Assembly (NCBI RefSeq): GCF_002285285.1 | Contig: NZ_NSJF01000005.1 | Coordinates: 239,453-303,452, forward strand | Source: Vandammella animalimorsus | GTDB taxonomy: Bacteria; Pseudomonadota; Gammaproteobacteria; Burkholderiales; Burkholderiaceae_C | Length of the DNA stretch: 64,000 nucleotides | Reading direction: 5' to 3' | Shown: one piece after another, positions 52,475 through 61,440 of the stretch | How the letters are laid out: each line of letters starts with the position of its first letter | Numbering within the stretch: the first letter of the stretch is position 1 | The notes under the pieces: model-generated | Seen by the model: the letters and a program-made list of their open reading frames with translations, nothing else | What the model was told of the DNA's origin: nothing | Databases searched by the model: none | Position numbers and translations under genes: made by a program

Positions 52475-53443
52475 TCATGGCGTGCGGCGCTGGCGTGCGC
52501 GTGCGGGCGTTGGCGCTGGCGACAGTGTTGGCGTAACGGCCAAGGTCGCCAGTTCGCACATGGCCTGCGCCTGCTGCTGTAGAAACTCGAGCAGGGCCTT
52601 GAGCGCAGCGCTGTTGTGGCGCCGCTGGGCGTAGGCCGCGTAAAGATAAAGCTCATTGGGGACGAACTCCTGCAGTACCGCTTCCAGCGCGCCGCTGGCC
52701 AGGTGGGGTTCGAGCATCAGGCGCGGCAGATAGACCACGCCCAGCCCTTGCAGCGCCAGCGTCGTCAGCGGCAGAGCGTCGGTGCTGTCAACCAGTGGCT
52801 GCAGCGCCACTTCTAGGCGTCGCCCTTGGTCTGTGAACAGCCACTGCGGCGATTGGCCCAATGGCGTGACGCACAGCGTGCGGTGCTCGACCAACTCGCG
52901 CGGATGGCTGGGGCGGCCGTGCGCCTGCCAGTAGCCGGGCGTGGCTGCGAGCGCGAAGTGCATGGGCAGCAGGCGGCGCACAATCAGGTTGGCATCTGGG
53001 ATGGGGCCCACGCGCAGCGCGATGTCCACGCCTTCCTCGACCAGATCAATGTGTTGGTTGCTCACGCGCAGGTGCAGTGAGACCTGCGGGTGGCATTCGA
53101 GAAATTGCCCCAACAGCTGTGACAGGCGCGATTGCATCACGCCATGCGGCGCGGTCAGGTACAGCCTGCCGCTGGGAATGCTGGCGCGCGTGAGCAACTC
53201 GTCTCGGGTCAGGTGCAGCATCTCCAGCATCGGGCCGCTGCGCTCGTAGAGCAATTGGCCGGCATCGGTGAGGGTGACCCGGCGCGTGGTTCGATGAAAC
53301 AGCCGCAGGCCAAAGCGTTGCTCCAGCGCTGCGACGTATTTGCTGACATTGGCCGGCGACATGCCCAAAGATCGCGCTGCGGCAGAGAAGCCACCGCAGC
53401 GCACGACTTCGCGAAAGGTTTCGATCAGTTCCAGCGAATCCAT
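52475..53443 (-). CDS. LysR-family transcriptional regulator
   Basis: A 322-residue regulator with HTH (MDSLELIETFREVVRCGGFSAAARSLGMSPANVSKYVAALEQRFGLRLFHRTTRRVTLTDAG) and a substrate domain (RLYLTAPHGVMQSRLSQLLGQFL, IALRVGPIPDANLIVRRLLP, LQGLGVVYLPRLML). The C-terminus carries an Arg/Pro/Thr-rich extension of about 25 residues. It is divergent from the small exported protein at 53586 and upstream of the cytochrome. The target is unknown. Confidence 0.9.
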   Translation of the reverse strand: MDSLELIETFREVVRCGGFSAAARSLGMSPANVSKYVAALEQRFGLRLFHRTTRRVTLTDAGQLLYERSGPMLEMLHLTRDELLTRASIPSGRLYLTAPHGVMQSRLSQLLGQFLECHPQVSLHLRVSNQHIDLVEEGVDIALRVGPIPDANLIVRRLLPMHFALAATPGYWQAHGRPSHPRELVEHRTLCVTPLGQSPQWLFTDQGRRLEVALQPLVDSTDALPLTTLALQGLGVVYLPRLMLEPHLASGALEAVLQEFVPNELYLYAAYAQRRHNSAALKALLEFLQQQAQAMCELATLAVTPTLSPAPTPARARQRRTP

Positions 53444-53585
53444 TGTTTCCAGATTGGAATAAGTTCTTTGCTCTTTTGCGGCTTTTTAACACGACGCGAT
53501 GTGCGCACAATGCGTCCCACGCAAGCCGTTGAAGGCTTTTTGCAGTGGAATGTCTCCACTGCATGGACTTTGAAAGGAAACGACC

Positions 53586-53897
53586 ATGAACCGACGTCTG
53601 ATCTCTATCGCCCCCGCCCTGGCCACTTTGCTGCTGGCAGGCCATGCATTTGCCGCCCAGCCCATGCCTGCCGCTGGCGAAGGCCCGTTTTTCTCGCAGC
53701 AGCAGCAGTCGCACCAGGCTGTGGAGCGCGCGGCTGTGCATGCCGAAGCGCTGACCCAGCGCCCAGCCGCTGGCGAAGCTTCGGCCACTGCCGCGCTGGC
53801 CCAGCCGGCCAGCCGCCTGACCCGCGCCGAGGTGCGCAGCGCCACGCGCGATGCGCTCGCCCAGGGTTATCACCTGCGAGTGGGAGATGCCAGCTGA
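53586..53897 (+). CDS. Small exported protein, DUF4148-like
   Basis: A 103-residue protein with a signal peptide (LISIAPALATLLLAGHAFA). The mature chain has QPMPAAGEGPFFSQQQQSHQAVERAAV and a C-terminal RLTRAEVRSATRDALAQGYHLRVGDAS. LTRAEVRxxxxxAxxxG is the recurring pattern of the small DUF4148 periplasmic proteins of Burkholderiales. Function unknown. It is divergent from a LysR gene, which may control it. A strong terminator follows. Confidence 0.75.
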   Translation: MNRRLISIAPALATLLLAGHAFAAQPMPAAGEGPFFSQQQQSHQAVERAAVHAEALTQRPAAGEASATAALAQPASRLTRAEVRSATRDALAQGYHLRVGDAS

Positions 53898-53943
53898 TGA
53901 ATGCCAGCTGATGCCTGAGGCGGCATCCAGCCGGGCATGAACC

Positions 53944-53981
53944 AAAAACCCCGCCATGCGCATACATGGCGGGGTTTTTTT
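53944..53981. terminator. Bidirectional intrinsic terminator
   Basis: AAAAACCCCGCCATG (53944-53958) and CATGGCGGGGTTTTT (53965-53979) form a 15-bp perfect stem with a 6-nt loop, A-run on one side and T-run on the other. It separates the small exported gene from the convergent BMP operon. Confidence 0.92.
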
Positions 53982-54047
53982 GATGCGTGCGCTACAGGCT
54001 CAGGCTGCAGCGCTGGGTCGGCGGGCGCATGTGGCCCCGCCGCTCAA

Positions 54048-55292
54048 TCACTTGCTGCCGGGCACTTGGCCTTCGACGCCCTTGACGTAGAACTTGATGC
54101 CCAGCAGGAAAGCATCGTCGGCCACCTGGCCGTCGGCCAGCACGGCCTGACCACTCTGGTCCACGATCGGGCCTTTCCAGATATGGAAGCTGCCGTCCTT
54201 GAGGCCCTGCTTGACCTGGGCGACTTTGTCCTTGGCCTCTTGCGGGATGTCGTCGGCCAAGCCCACCAGATCGATCGCGCCTTCCTTGACGCCCCACCAG
54301 CTTTGCTTGCTGCTCCAGTTGCCATCCATGACGGACTGCACGGTCTGGGTGTAGTAGGGGCCCCAGTTGATGACGACCGAGGCCAGGTGCGCCTGAGGGC
54401 CATAGGCGGTCATGTCCGAATCCCAGCCGAAGGCGCGCTTGCCGTTTTCCTGCGCGGTCTTGATGACGGCGGCCGAATCGGTGTTCTGGAACAGGATGTC
54501 CGCGCCGCTGTGCAGCAGCGAAGTGGCCGCCTCGGTCTCCTTGGGGGGGCTGAACCATTCATTGACCCAGACGACCTTGGTGGTGATGGCCGGGTTGACC
54601 GATTGCGCGCCCAGCGTGAAGCTGTTGATGTTGCGGATCACCTCGGGGATGGGCACGGAGCCGACCACGCCCAGCACATTGGATTTGGTCATCGCGCCGG
54701 CGACGATGCCCGCCAGGTAGGCGCCTTCATAAGTGCGGCTGTCGTAGGTGCTGAGGTTGGGGCCGGTCTTGTAGCCGGTGGCGTGCTCGAACTTGACGTT
54801 GGGGAAGTCCTGCGCCAAGCGCGCCATGTAGTCCATGTAGCCGAAGGTGGTGCCGAAGATGACGTCGTGGCCCTCGGCGGCAAAGCCGCGCAGGATGCGC
54901 TCGGCATCGGCCGACTCGGGCACGCTTTCGACGAACTTGGTCTGCACCTTGTCGCCCAAGGCCTGCACCATGGCTTTGCGGCCGTTGTCGTGCGCGAAAG
55001 TCCAGCCGCCATCACCCACCGGGCCGATGTAGGCAAAGGCCACTTTGAGCGGCTTTTTCTCGGCAGCGGCCTGCTCGCCTTGTGGCGCGGTGGCGGCGCT
55101 GGGCGCCGAGGCCGGTGCGGTGGCCGGCGCTGCAGCCGGTGCGGGGCTGGCGCTGCTGCTTGTCGGTGCAGGCGCGGGGGCGGGCGCTGGCGCGGGGGCC
55201 GGGGCGTCCTGCTGGCCGCAGGCGGCCAGCGTGGCGGCGCACAGCGCAAGGGCGGCGCTGCGCAGGCTCAGGCGATGGGGCAGGGGGCTCAT
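54048..55292 (-). CDS. BMP-family nucleoside ABC transporter substrate-binding lipoprotein
   Basis: A 414-residue lipoprotein. The signal peptide ends in a lipobox (ALCAATLAACGQQ), so Cys is lipidated. Next is a long Pro/Ala-rich tether (residues 27-72). The binding domain starts LKVAFAYIGPVGDGGWTFAHDNGRKAM and continues GHDVIFGTTFGYMDYM, YLAGIVAGAMTKSNVLGVVGSVPIPEV and FGWDSDMTAYGPQAHLASVV. Family members bind purine nucleosides or bases. It is the last gene of the four-gene importer operon. Confidence 0.92.
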   Translation of the reverse strand: MSPLPHRLSLRSAALALCAATLAACGQQDAPAPAPAPAPAPAPTSSSASPAPAAAPATAPASAPSAATAPQGEQAAAEKKPLKVAFAYIGPVGDGGWTFAHDNGRKAMVQALGDKVQTKFVESVPESADAERILRGFAAEGHDVIFGTTFGYMDYMARLAQDFPNVKFEHATGYKTGPNLSTYDSRTYEGAYLAGIVAGAMTKSNVLGVVGSVPIPEVIRNINSFTLGAQSVNPAITTKVVWVNEWFSPPKETEAATSLLHSGADILFQNTDSAAVIKTAQENGKRAFGWDSDMTAYGPQAHLASVVINWGPYYTQTVQSVMDGNWSSKQSWWGVKEGAIDLVGLADDIPQEAKDKVAQVKQGLKDGSFHIWKGPIVDQSGQAVLADGQVADDAFLLGIKFYVKGVEGQVPGSK

Positions 55293-55350
55293 GAGGGTTC
55301 TCCAAAGTGGGTGAAAAAACAAAAAACGGTGGGCTGTGCCAAGCCCATGC

Positions 55351-56256
55351 TCAAGGCGAGAAAGGCTTGCCCAGCGAGGCGGGCATGTTGGTGCGGATCC
55401 ACACCGGGTTGCGCGAGATCAGCACCAGCACGGCGATGCTGGCCAGGTAGGGCAGCATGCTGAGCAGCTGGCTGGGCACCTGGATGCCGCCGGCCTGCAG
55501 GCTCAGCTGCAGCATGGTCATGCTGCCAAACAAATAAGCGCCCAGCAGAATGCGCAGCGGCCGCCAGGTGGCAAAGGCCGTCAGCGCCAGGGCAATCCAG
55601 CCACGGCCGGAGACCATGCCCTCAGCCCACAGCGGCGTGTAGGCGGTGGAGAGATAGGCGCCGGCCAAGCCGCACAGCGCGCCGCCCAGGGTCACGCACA
55701 GCAACCGGATGGCGCGCACCTTGTAGCCCAGGGCGTGGGCGGATTCGGGTGACTCGCCGATGGCGCGCAGCACCAGGCCAGTGCGCGTGCGCCCATACAG
55801 CCAGGCCAGTGCCAGTGCCAGGGCGATGGCCACGTACACCAGCGCGTGGTGGCGCAGCAGCGCCGGGCCGATCAAGGGCAGATCGGACAGCAGCGGCAGC
55901 GCCAGCTTGGGCGTGGCCGGGATGCTGGCCTGCACGTAGCCCACGCCGACGTAGGCGGAAAAGCCCATGCCGAACAGGCTCAGCGCCAGCCCGGTGGCGT
56001 ACTGGTTGGTGTGCAGGAAGATCACCAGCAGGCCCAGCACGGCAGCCAGCGCCGCGCCCGCGCCCGCGCCGGCCAGCAGGCCCAGCGAGTGGCTGCCGCT
56101 GTGCACCACGGTGGCGTAGGCGGCAATGGCCGCGCACAGCATCATGCCCTCGGCGCCGAGGTTGACGATGCCAACCTTCTCGTTAATCAACAACCCCAGC
56201 GCAGCCAGGGCCAGCACCGTGCCGGTGCTCAGGGTGGAGGCAATGAACAGGTCCAT
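55351..56256 (-). CDS. BMP-type ABC transporter permease, second subunit
   Basis: A 301-residue inner-membrane permease with about eight hydrophobic segments. Family landmarks are INEKVGIVNLGAEGMMLCAAIAAYATV, the LRAIGESPESAHALGYKVRAIRLLCVTLGGALCGLAGAYLS cytoplasmic coupling region and GRGWIALALTAFATWRP. Its start overlaps the stop of the first permease gene as TGATG. It pairs with that permease in the nucleoside importer. Confidence 0.92.
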   Translation of the reverse strand: MDLFIASTLSTGTVLALAALGLLINEKVGIVNLGAEGMMLCAAIAAYATVVHSGSHSLGLLAGAGAGAALAAVLGLLVIFLHTNQYATGLALSLFGMGFSAYVGVGYVQASIPATPKLALPLLSDLPLIGPALLRHHALVYVAIALALALAWLYGRTRTGLVLRAIGESPESAHALGYKVRAIRLLCVTLGGALCGLAGAYLSTAYTPLWAEGMVSGRGWIALALTAFATWRPLRILLGAYLFGSMTMLQLSLQAGGIQVPSQLLSMLPYLASIAVLVLISRNPVWIRTNMPASLGKPFSP

Positions 56257-57416
56257 CACAATCCTTGGTGGGCGCTGGTGGTGGCCGCGCCGGTTGCCAC
56301 ATGGGCTGCCGGGTTGGGCGCTGTGGCGCTGGCCGGCGTTGCCGTGCCATCGACCGGCGCGCGCTTGAGCCGCAGGCGGTAGTTGATCAGCGTGTCGCAG
56401 GCCAGCAGGCAGAACAGCAGCAGGCCCTGGAAGACGTTGGAGAGCGACTTGGGCAGGCCCAGCTGCGATTGCGACAGCTCGCCGCCGATGACCAGCATGC
56501 TCAGCAGCACGCTGGAGAACACCATCCCTACCGGATGCAGCCGACCGACGAAGGCCACGATGATGGCTGTGAAGCCATAGCCGACGGGAATCTGCGGGTT
56601 GAGCTGGCCAACCGGGCCGATCACGTCCAGCGCTCCGGCCAGACCGGCCAGCGCACCAGAGAGCAGCAGCGCCGTCCACAGCGCACGCCGCGCCGGGAAG
56701 CCGGCGTAGCGCGCTGCCGCAGGCGCCAGGCCGCCGACCTGCTGGGCAAAGCCGGCGCGGGTGCGGAACATGAACAGCCACATCAGTGCGCAGGCCGCCA
56801 GCGCCAGCGACAGCCCGGCATTGGCGCGGGCGCCGTTCATCAGGCGCGGCAGCTGCGTGGCGGCATCGAAAGAGGCCGTGCGCGGAAAGTTGTAGCCCGC
56901 AGGATCCTTCCAGGGGCCATAGACCAGGTAGTTCAGCAGCTGGATGGCCACGTACACCAGCATCAGGCTGACCAGGATTTCATTGGTGTTGAAGCGGTCG
57001 CGCAGCAGCGCCACGATGGCTGCCCAGGCCATGCCGCCCAGGCTGCCGGCCAGCAGGATCAGCACGATGAAACCTGGGCCGCTGCCCGGTTGGGCCTGCA
57101 GCGCCACCCAGCCGCTGGCGATGGCGCCCAGCACGAACTGGCCTTCAGCGCCGATGTTCCAGATGTTGGAGCGAAAGCACAGCCCCAGGCCCAGCGCGAT
57201 CAACAGCAGCGGCGTGGCCTTCAGGGCGATCTCGCCCCAGGCGTAGGCGTTTTTGAGCGGCTCAACGAAAAACACCGCCAGGCCCTGCAATGGCGAGGTG
57301 CCCGAGAGGCCAAAGAGCACAGCGCCGAGCAGCATGGTCAGCAGCAGCGCCAGCAGCGGGGAGAGGGCCGACCACAGCCGCGAGGGCTGTGGCCTGGGTT
57401 CGAGGACGAGTTTCAT
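56256..57416 (-). CDS. BMP-type ABC transporter permease, first subunit
   Basis: A 386-residue permease with about nine to ten hydrophobic segments. Conserved parts are ALKATPLLLIALGLGLCFRSNIWNIGAEGQFVLGAIASGWVAL, LLRDRFNTNEILVSLMLVYVA and the coupling loop QQVGGLAPAAARYAGFPARRALWTALLLSGALAGLAGALDVIG. A Pro/Ala/Thr-rich C-terminal tail of about 30 residues is unusual. It lies 116 bp after the ATPase gene. Confidence 0.9.
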   Translation of the reverse strand: MKLVLEPRPQPSRLWSALSPLLALLLTMLLGAVLFGLSGTSPLQGLAVFFVEPLKNAYAWGEIALKATPLLLIALGLGLCFRSNIWNIGAEGQFVLGAIASGWVALQAQPGSGPGFIVLILLAGSLGGMAWAAIVALLRDRFNTNEILVSLMLVYVAIQLLNYLVYGPWKDPAGYNFPRTASFDAATQLPRLMNGARANAGLSLALAACALMWLFMFRTRAGFAQQVGGLAPAAARYAGFPARRALWTALLLSGALAGLAGALDVIGPVGQLNPQIPVGYGFTAIIVAFVGRLHPVGMVFSSVLLSMLVIGGELSQSQLGLPKSLSNVFQGLLLFCLLACDTLINYRLRLKRAPVDGTATPASATAPNPAAHVATGAATTSAHQGL

Positions 57417-57532
57417 GCCGGGCAGGTTGCTGGGGCGAGAAAGAAAAGCGAAGAAAAGGGACCGATCAGCGACGGGTTGTCGTGCGCAAGCAGAGGGGGC
57501 ATTTGCGTCATCTGTGCCGTCGGGCCACTGCG

Positions 57533-59161
57533 TCAGACCATCGTGGCGATCTCTTGCTGGGCATTGGGCTGTTCTTGCTGGCCGGTCGCCTGGCTTGGGG
57601 CGGAGGCCTCCCACAGGCCACTCATCCACAGGCCGATCAGCTCCACGCTGGCTTGCGCGCGCGGCAGCGAGGGCGAGAGTGTACCTTTGGCCATCACGTA
57701 GAGGCGGTCGCAGATCTCGAACAGCTCTTCGAGCTCCTCGCTGACCACCAGCACCGCGCAACCGGCCTCGGCCAGCGCCAGCAGCTGCGAGCGGATCTGC
57801 GCGGCTGCGCCCACGTCCACGCCCCAGGTCGGCTGCGCCAGCAGCAGGATGCGCGGCGCGGCGTCCATCTCGCGACCGACGATGTACTTTTGCAGATTGC
57901 CGCCGGAGAGCGAGCGCGCCGCGGCGTGGCTGCCGGCGGCCTTGACGCCAAAGCCTTCGATCAGCGCGCTGGCCTTGGCGTGCAGGCGGCGTGGGCTGAG
58001 CCAGCCCAGCGGGCCGCGCTCCAGGCGCCGCGTGAGCAGCAGGTTTTGCGCCAGGCTCATGCTGGGCACCGTGGCGCGGCCCAGGCGCTCCTCGGGCACG
58101 AAGTGCAGGCCGTGCTCGCGGCGGCGCTGCTGCACGCCGGCGCGGCCCGCGTCCTGGCCAAACAGCAGCACCTGGCCGGGCGCGGCGCGTGTATCTTCAC
58201 CGCTGAGCGCTTGCAGCAACTCGTTCTGGCCGTTGCCGGAGATGCCGGCGATGCCCACGATTTCACCGGCCTGCAATTGCAGTTGCACGTCGTGCAAATC
58301 CACGCCGAAGCGGTGCGCCCTGGGCAGCTGAAGGCCGCGCACTTCCAGCACCGTGGCCCCTGGCCGGTGGTGGCGGCCCAGCAGGCGCGGCGGCTCGATG
58401 CCAATCATCAGCCGCGCCAGCGAGGCATCGCTTTGCTCCTTGGGGTTGACCACGCCGCGCACCTTGCCCTGGCGAATCACCGTGCAGACATCGCACAGTT
58501 CGCGGATCTCGTGCAGCTTGTGGCTGATGTAGAGAATGCTGCAGCCCGAATCGGCCAGACGCCGCAGCACGCCAAACAGGCTGCGCACGGCCTGCGGCGT
58601 GAGCACGGAAGTCGGCTCATCCAGGATCAGCAGCTTGGGCTTGGCCACCAGGCTGCGCAGGATTTCGATCTTCTGGCGCTCGCCCACGCTCAACGCATGC
58701 ACCGGGCGGCTGGTGTCCAGATCCAGGCCAAACACCGTGGCGATTTCGTCCAGGTGCACATCCAGCATGTCGCGGCGCATCTGGCGCTCCTGGCCCAGCC
58801 AGATGTTCTCGGCCACGGTCAGCGACTCGAACAGATTGAAGTGCTGGAACACCATCGCCACGCCCAATTGGCGCGCGTGGTGCGGCGAGCGCATGCGCAC
58901 CGGCTGGCCGTCGAAGTGGATGCTGCCCGCATCGGGCTGCACGGCGCCATAGATGATCTTCATCAGCGTGGACTTGCCCGCGCCGTTCTCGCCCAGAATG
59001 GCGTGGATCTGACCGCGCTCGACCGTCAGGTCGATGCCGTCGTTGGCCACCACGCCGGGATAGCGTTTGGTGATGCCCGCCAGTTGCAGGCGCGGCGCAG
59101 GCGGCAGGCTCAGTTGCGAGAGCTCGAGCGACTCGGCATCGGGCTGGGGCAGGTAGGACAT
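57533..59161 (-). CDS. BMP-type ABC transporter ATP-binding protein with two nucleotide-binding domains
   Basis: A 542-residue sugar/nucleoside-type ATPase with two tandem domains. Domain 1 has Walker A GENGAGKS, signature HALSVGERQKIEILRSL and Walker B LLILDEPTSVLTP. Domain 2 begins near residue 275; its Walker A region is degenerate (GISGNGQNELL), the signature is SLSGGNLQKYIVGRE and Walker B is ILLLAQPTWGVDVG, where Gln replaces the usual Glu/Asp before Pro. The degenerate second site is normal for this group. It is the first gene of the importer operon. Confidence 0.93.
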   Translation of the reverse strand: MSYLPQPDAESLELSQLSLPPAPRLQLAGITKRYPGVVANDGIDLTVERGQIHAILGENGAGKSTLMKIIYGAVQPDAGSIHFDGQPVRMRSPHHARQLGVAMVFQHFNLFESLTVAENIWLGQERQMRRDMLDVHLDEIATVFGLDLDTSRPVHALSVGERQKIEILRSLVAKPKLLILDEPTSVLTPQAVRSLFGVLRRLADSGCSILYISHKLHEIRELCDVCTVIRQGKVRGVVNPKEQSDASLARLMIGIEPPRLLGRHHRPGATVLEVRGLQLPRAHRFGVDLHDVQLQLQAGEIVGIAGISGNGQNELLQALSGEDTRAAPGQVLLFGQDAGRAGVQQRRREHGLHFVPEERLGRATVPSMSLAQNLLLTRRLERGPLGWLSPRRLHAKASALIEGFGVKAAGSHAAARSLSGGNLQKYIVGREMDAAPRILLLAQPTWGVDVGAAAQIRSQLLALAEAGCAVLVVSEELEELFEICDRLYVMAKGTLSPSLPRAQASVELIGLWMSGLWEASAPSQATGQQEQPNAQQEIATMV

Positions 59162-59336
59162 GGGGCGGGCGCTTTCGGCGCTGTGGGCGTAGGGGCGGGC
59201 CAGCAGCAAACCGGCGGCATGGGGCCGACTGCGCGACAGGCCAATGGGCAAACGCTGCGTATTATCTTGGCGTTCGAGGCTTCCTGCTGTGCCAGGAAAC
59301 AATTTTCAGAAGATTGAGCAAACAGGAGACACCCCC

Positions 59337-59921
59337 ATGCGAGAGCGCTTCCCATTGATGGAACTGCACGACTTACCGGACGATATCCGCGAGCGCATCG
59401 TGCAGGTGCAGGAGAAAAGCGGCTTCATTCCCAATGTCTTTCTGGCCCTGGCGCGGCGTCCGGCCGAGTGGCGCGCCTTCTTTGCCTACCACGATGCGCT
59501 GATGCTGCGCGAGGGCGGCTCGCTGACCAAGGGCGAGCGCGAGATGATCGTCACCGCCACCAGCGCACTCAACCAATGCCTGTACTGCGTCGTGGCCCAT
59601 GGCGCGCTGCTGCGCGTCTATGAGAAAAAGCCGCGCCTGGCAGACCAAGTGGCCATCAACTACCGCAAGGCCGACCTGCCGCCGCGCCAGCGCGCCATGC
59701 TGGACTTTGCCGTCAAGGTCAGCCAGCACTCAGCCCAGGTCGAAGATGCCGATTGCCAGGCGCTGCTGGCGCATGGCTTCGACGATGAGGACATCTGGGA
59801 CATCATCGCCATCACGGCTTTCTTTGGCATGTCCAACCGCATCGCCAACGCCACGGGCCTGCTGCCCAACCCGGAGTTTTATCTGCTCGGGCGCATTCCC
59901 CGCCAGCCCAGGCCGGACTGA
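59337..59921 (+). CDS. Peroxidase-related carboxymuconolactone decarboxylase family protein
   Basis: A 194-residue AhpD-like protein. The redox pair and proton-relay pattern ALNQCLYCVVAHGALLRVY (C-x-x-C with downstream His) sits near residue 80. VQEKSGFIPNVFLALARRPAEWRAFF, SLTKGEREMIVTATSA and DIWDIIAITAFFGMSNRIANAT are typical of the uncharacterised peroxidase-related group. It probably acts in hydroperoxide or disulfide chemistry. CAGGAG lies 8 bp upstream. It is divergent from the BMP operon. Confidence 0.9.
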   Translation: MRERFPLMELHDLPDDIRERIVQVQEKSGFIPNVFLALARRPAEWRAFFAYHDALMLREGGSLTKGEREMIVTATSALNQCLYCVVAHGALLRVYEKKPRLADQVAINYRKADLPPRQRAMLDFAVKVSQHSAQVEDADCQALLAHGFDDEDIWDIIAITAFFGMSNRIANATGLLPNPEFYLLGRIPRQPRPD

Positions 59922-59934
59922 GCCGGCGCGGCGC

Positions 59935-60183
59935 TCAGCTCGACGATGCCGGGCCGCCGCGGCCAGGCAGGTGGCGGAAGATGATGCGACCCTTGCTCAG
60001 GTCGTAGGGCGACATCTCCAGCGTCACCTTGTCGCCCGCCAGAATGCGGATGTGGTGCTTGCGCATCTTGCCGCCGGTGTAGGCAATCAGCTCGTGGCCG
60101 TTGTCCAGCGTGACGCGAAAGCGCGAATCGGGCAGCACCTCGGTGACGGAGCCCTGCATCTCGATGAGTTCTTCTTTGGCCAT
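59935..60183 (-). CDS. infA: Translation initiation factor IF-1
   Basis: An 82-residue OB-fold factor binding the ribosomal A site during initiation. [68 protein letters not shown] is complete. The tail [11 protein letters not shown] extends a few residues past the usual end. It is not in a ribosomal protein operon here; Burkholderiales often carry a second infA, so this may be one of two copies. It is convergent with the CMD-family gene (13 bp apart). Confidence 0.95.
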   Translation of the reverse strand: MAKEELIEMQGSVTEVLPDSRFRVTLDNGHELIAYTGGKMRKHHIRILAGDKVTLEMSPYDLSKGRIIFRHLPGRGGPASSS

Positions 60184-60381
60184 AAAGACAATTCAAAAAT
60201 GGGCGGCCCAGGCAGGCCCTGGGCCGTATCCTGCGCCGCATGCCAGCCATGCCGCGCTGGGGTGAAAAAACAAAAACCCGCGATTTTATCCCCCTTTCGC
60301 CCGCCACGCCCGCGCTGTGTGGGCCTGAGCGCCATTGGCGATAGACTGGCGCTTTTTCCTCACTCTCGCCCTTGCATTGCC

Positions 60382-61440
60382 ATGTCCACTGCCGCCATTC
60401 ACCGCTCCTTCGGCCGCCCCTTCGCCCAGATCGACGTCTTCACAGCCCAGCCCGGCTGGGGCAACCCCGTGGCCGTGGTGCTCGATGGCGCAGGCCTGAC
60501 GGACGAGGCCATGCAGCGCTTTGCAAGCTGGACCAATCTGTCGGAAACCACCTTCGTGCTGCCGCCCACCGAGGCCGGGGCCGACTACCGCGTGCGCATC
60601 TTCACCCCGGCCGAGGAGCTGCCTTTTGCCGGCCACCCCACGCTGGGCACCTGCTTTGCCTGGTTGGCCGCAGGCGGTGTGCCCAAGGATCCGGCCTGCA
60701 TCGTGCAGCAGTGCGCCAAGGGGCTGATCCCCATCCGCCGCGAGGCACAACCCGGCGGCGGCGCCCGCCTGGCCTTTGCCGCCCCGCCCATGCAGGCCAC
60801 GGCCGTGGACGAGGCGCTGCTGGCCCAGGTGGCCCGCGCGCTGGGCCTGCCCGATGCAACCGCCATCGGCCAGGCCCGCTGGCTGGACAACGGCCCGCGC
60901 TGGCTGGGCCTGTGGCTGGCCGATGCCGACGCCGTGCTGGCCTTGCAACCCGACCACGCCGCGCTGGCCGCCCTGGGCGTGTACACCGGCGTGGCCGGGC
61001 CTTATCCAGTACAGTGGGCAGCGCAGTTGGCGGCCCAGGCGGTGGGGGAAGATGAGGCCGAAGCAGGCGCGCCGCTGATTGCCCGCGCCAGCCGCGAGGC
61101 ACGCGCCTTCGCTGCCCCGGCTGCGCGCCTGGCACAGGCGGCGCAGACGGCACAGGCTGCACAGGCGGCGCAGCCTGCACAGGCTGAGGCCGAACCGCTG
61201 ATTGAAGTGCGCGCCTTCGTCTCCGTCATCGGCGTGCCCGAAGACCCGGTCACCGGCAGCCTCAACGCCAGCCTGGCGCAGTGGCTGATGGCCGAAGGCC
61301 AGCTGCCCGCCGCCTACGTGGCCGCGCAAGGCAGTCGCATGGGCCGCGCCGGGCGCGTGCACGTGGCGCGCGATGCGCAAGGCCAGGTCTGGGTGGGTGG
61401 CGACTGCGTGGCCGTGGTGCAGGGCGAGGTGCAGCTGTGA
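60382..61440 (+). CDS. PhzF family isomerase/epimerase-like protein with a repetitive insertion
   Basis: A 352-residue PhzF-fold protein. The catalytic Glu region is WTNLSETTFVLPP (Glu near residue 55). AEELPFAGHPTLGTCFAWL and the C-terminal VPEDPVTGSLNASLAQWL complete the active site. Between about residues 210 and 272 it has an Ala/Gln-rich insertion (ARLAQAAQTAQAAQAAQPAQ) not seen in typical 280-300-residue relatives. The substrate is unknown. Its stop overlaps the next gene as GTGA, so the two are coupled. Confidence 0.88.
   Translation: MSTAAIHRSFGRPFAQIDVFTAQPGWGNPVAVVLDGAGLTDEAMQRFASWTNLSETTFVLPPTEAGADYRVRIFTPAEELPFAGHPTLGTCFAWLAAGGVPKDPACIVQQCAKGLIPIRREAQPGGGARLAFAAPPMQATAVDEALLAQVARALGLPDATAIGQARWLDNGPRWLGLWLADADAVLALQPDHAALAALGVYTGVAGPYPVQWAAQLAAQAVGEDEAEAGAPLIARASREARAFAAPAARLAQAAQTAQAAQAAQPAQAEAEPLIEVRAFVSVIGVPEDPVTGSLNASLAQWLMAEGQLPAAYVAAQGSRMGRAGRVHVARDAQGQVWVGGDCVAVVQGEVQL
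61132..61185. repeat. 9-bp in-frame repeats inside the PhzF-family gene
   Basis: Six consecutive 9-bp units of the type GCACAGGCG, GCGCAGACG or GCACAGGCT encode A-Q-A/T tripeptides. Being a multiple of three, copy-number change keeps the frame. Confidence 0.75.

Noticed and set aside
57533..59161. Missing canonical Walker residues in the second ATPase domain as a defect
   Set aside because: A degenerate second nucleotide site is normal for tandem-domain sugar and nucleoside importers, so it is not evidence of inactivation.
57290..59317. A 675-codon plus-strand open frame opposite the BMP-type ATPase
   Set aside because: Shadow of the ATPase, which has all ABC motifs on the minus strand. The plus translation is His/Gln/Ala-rich without structure.
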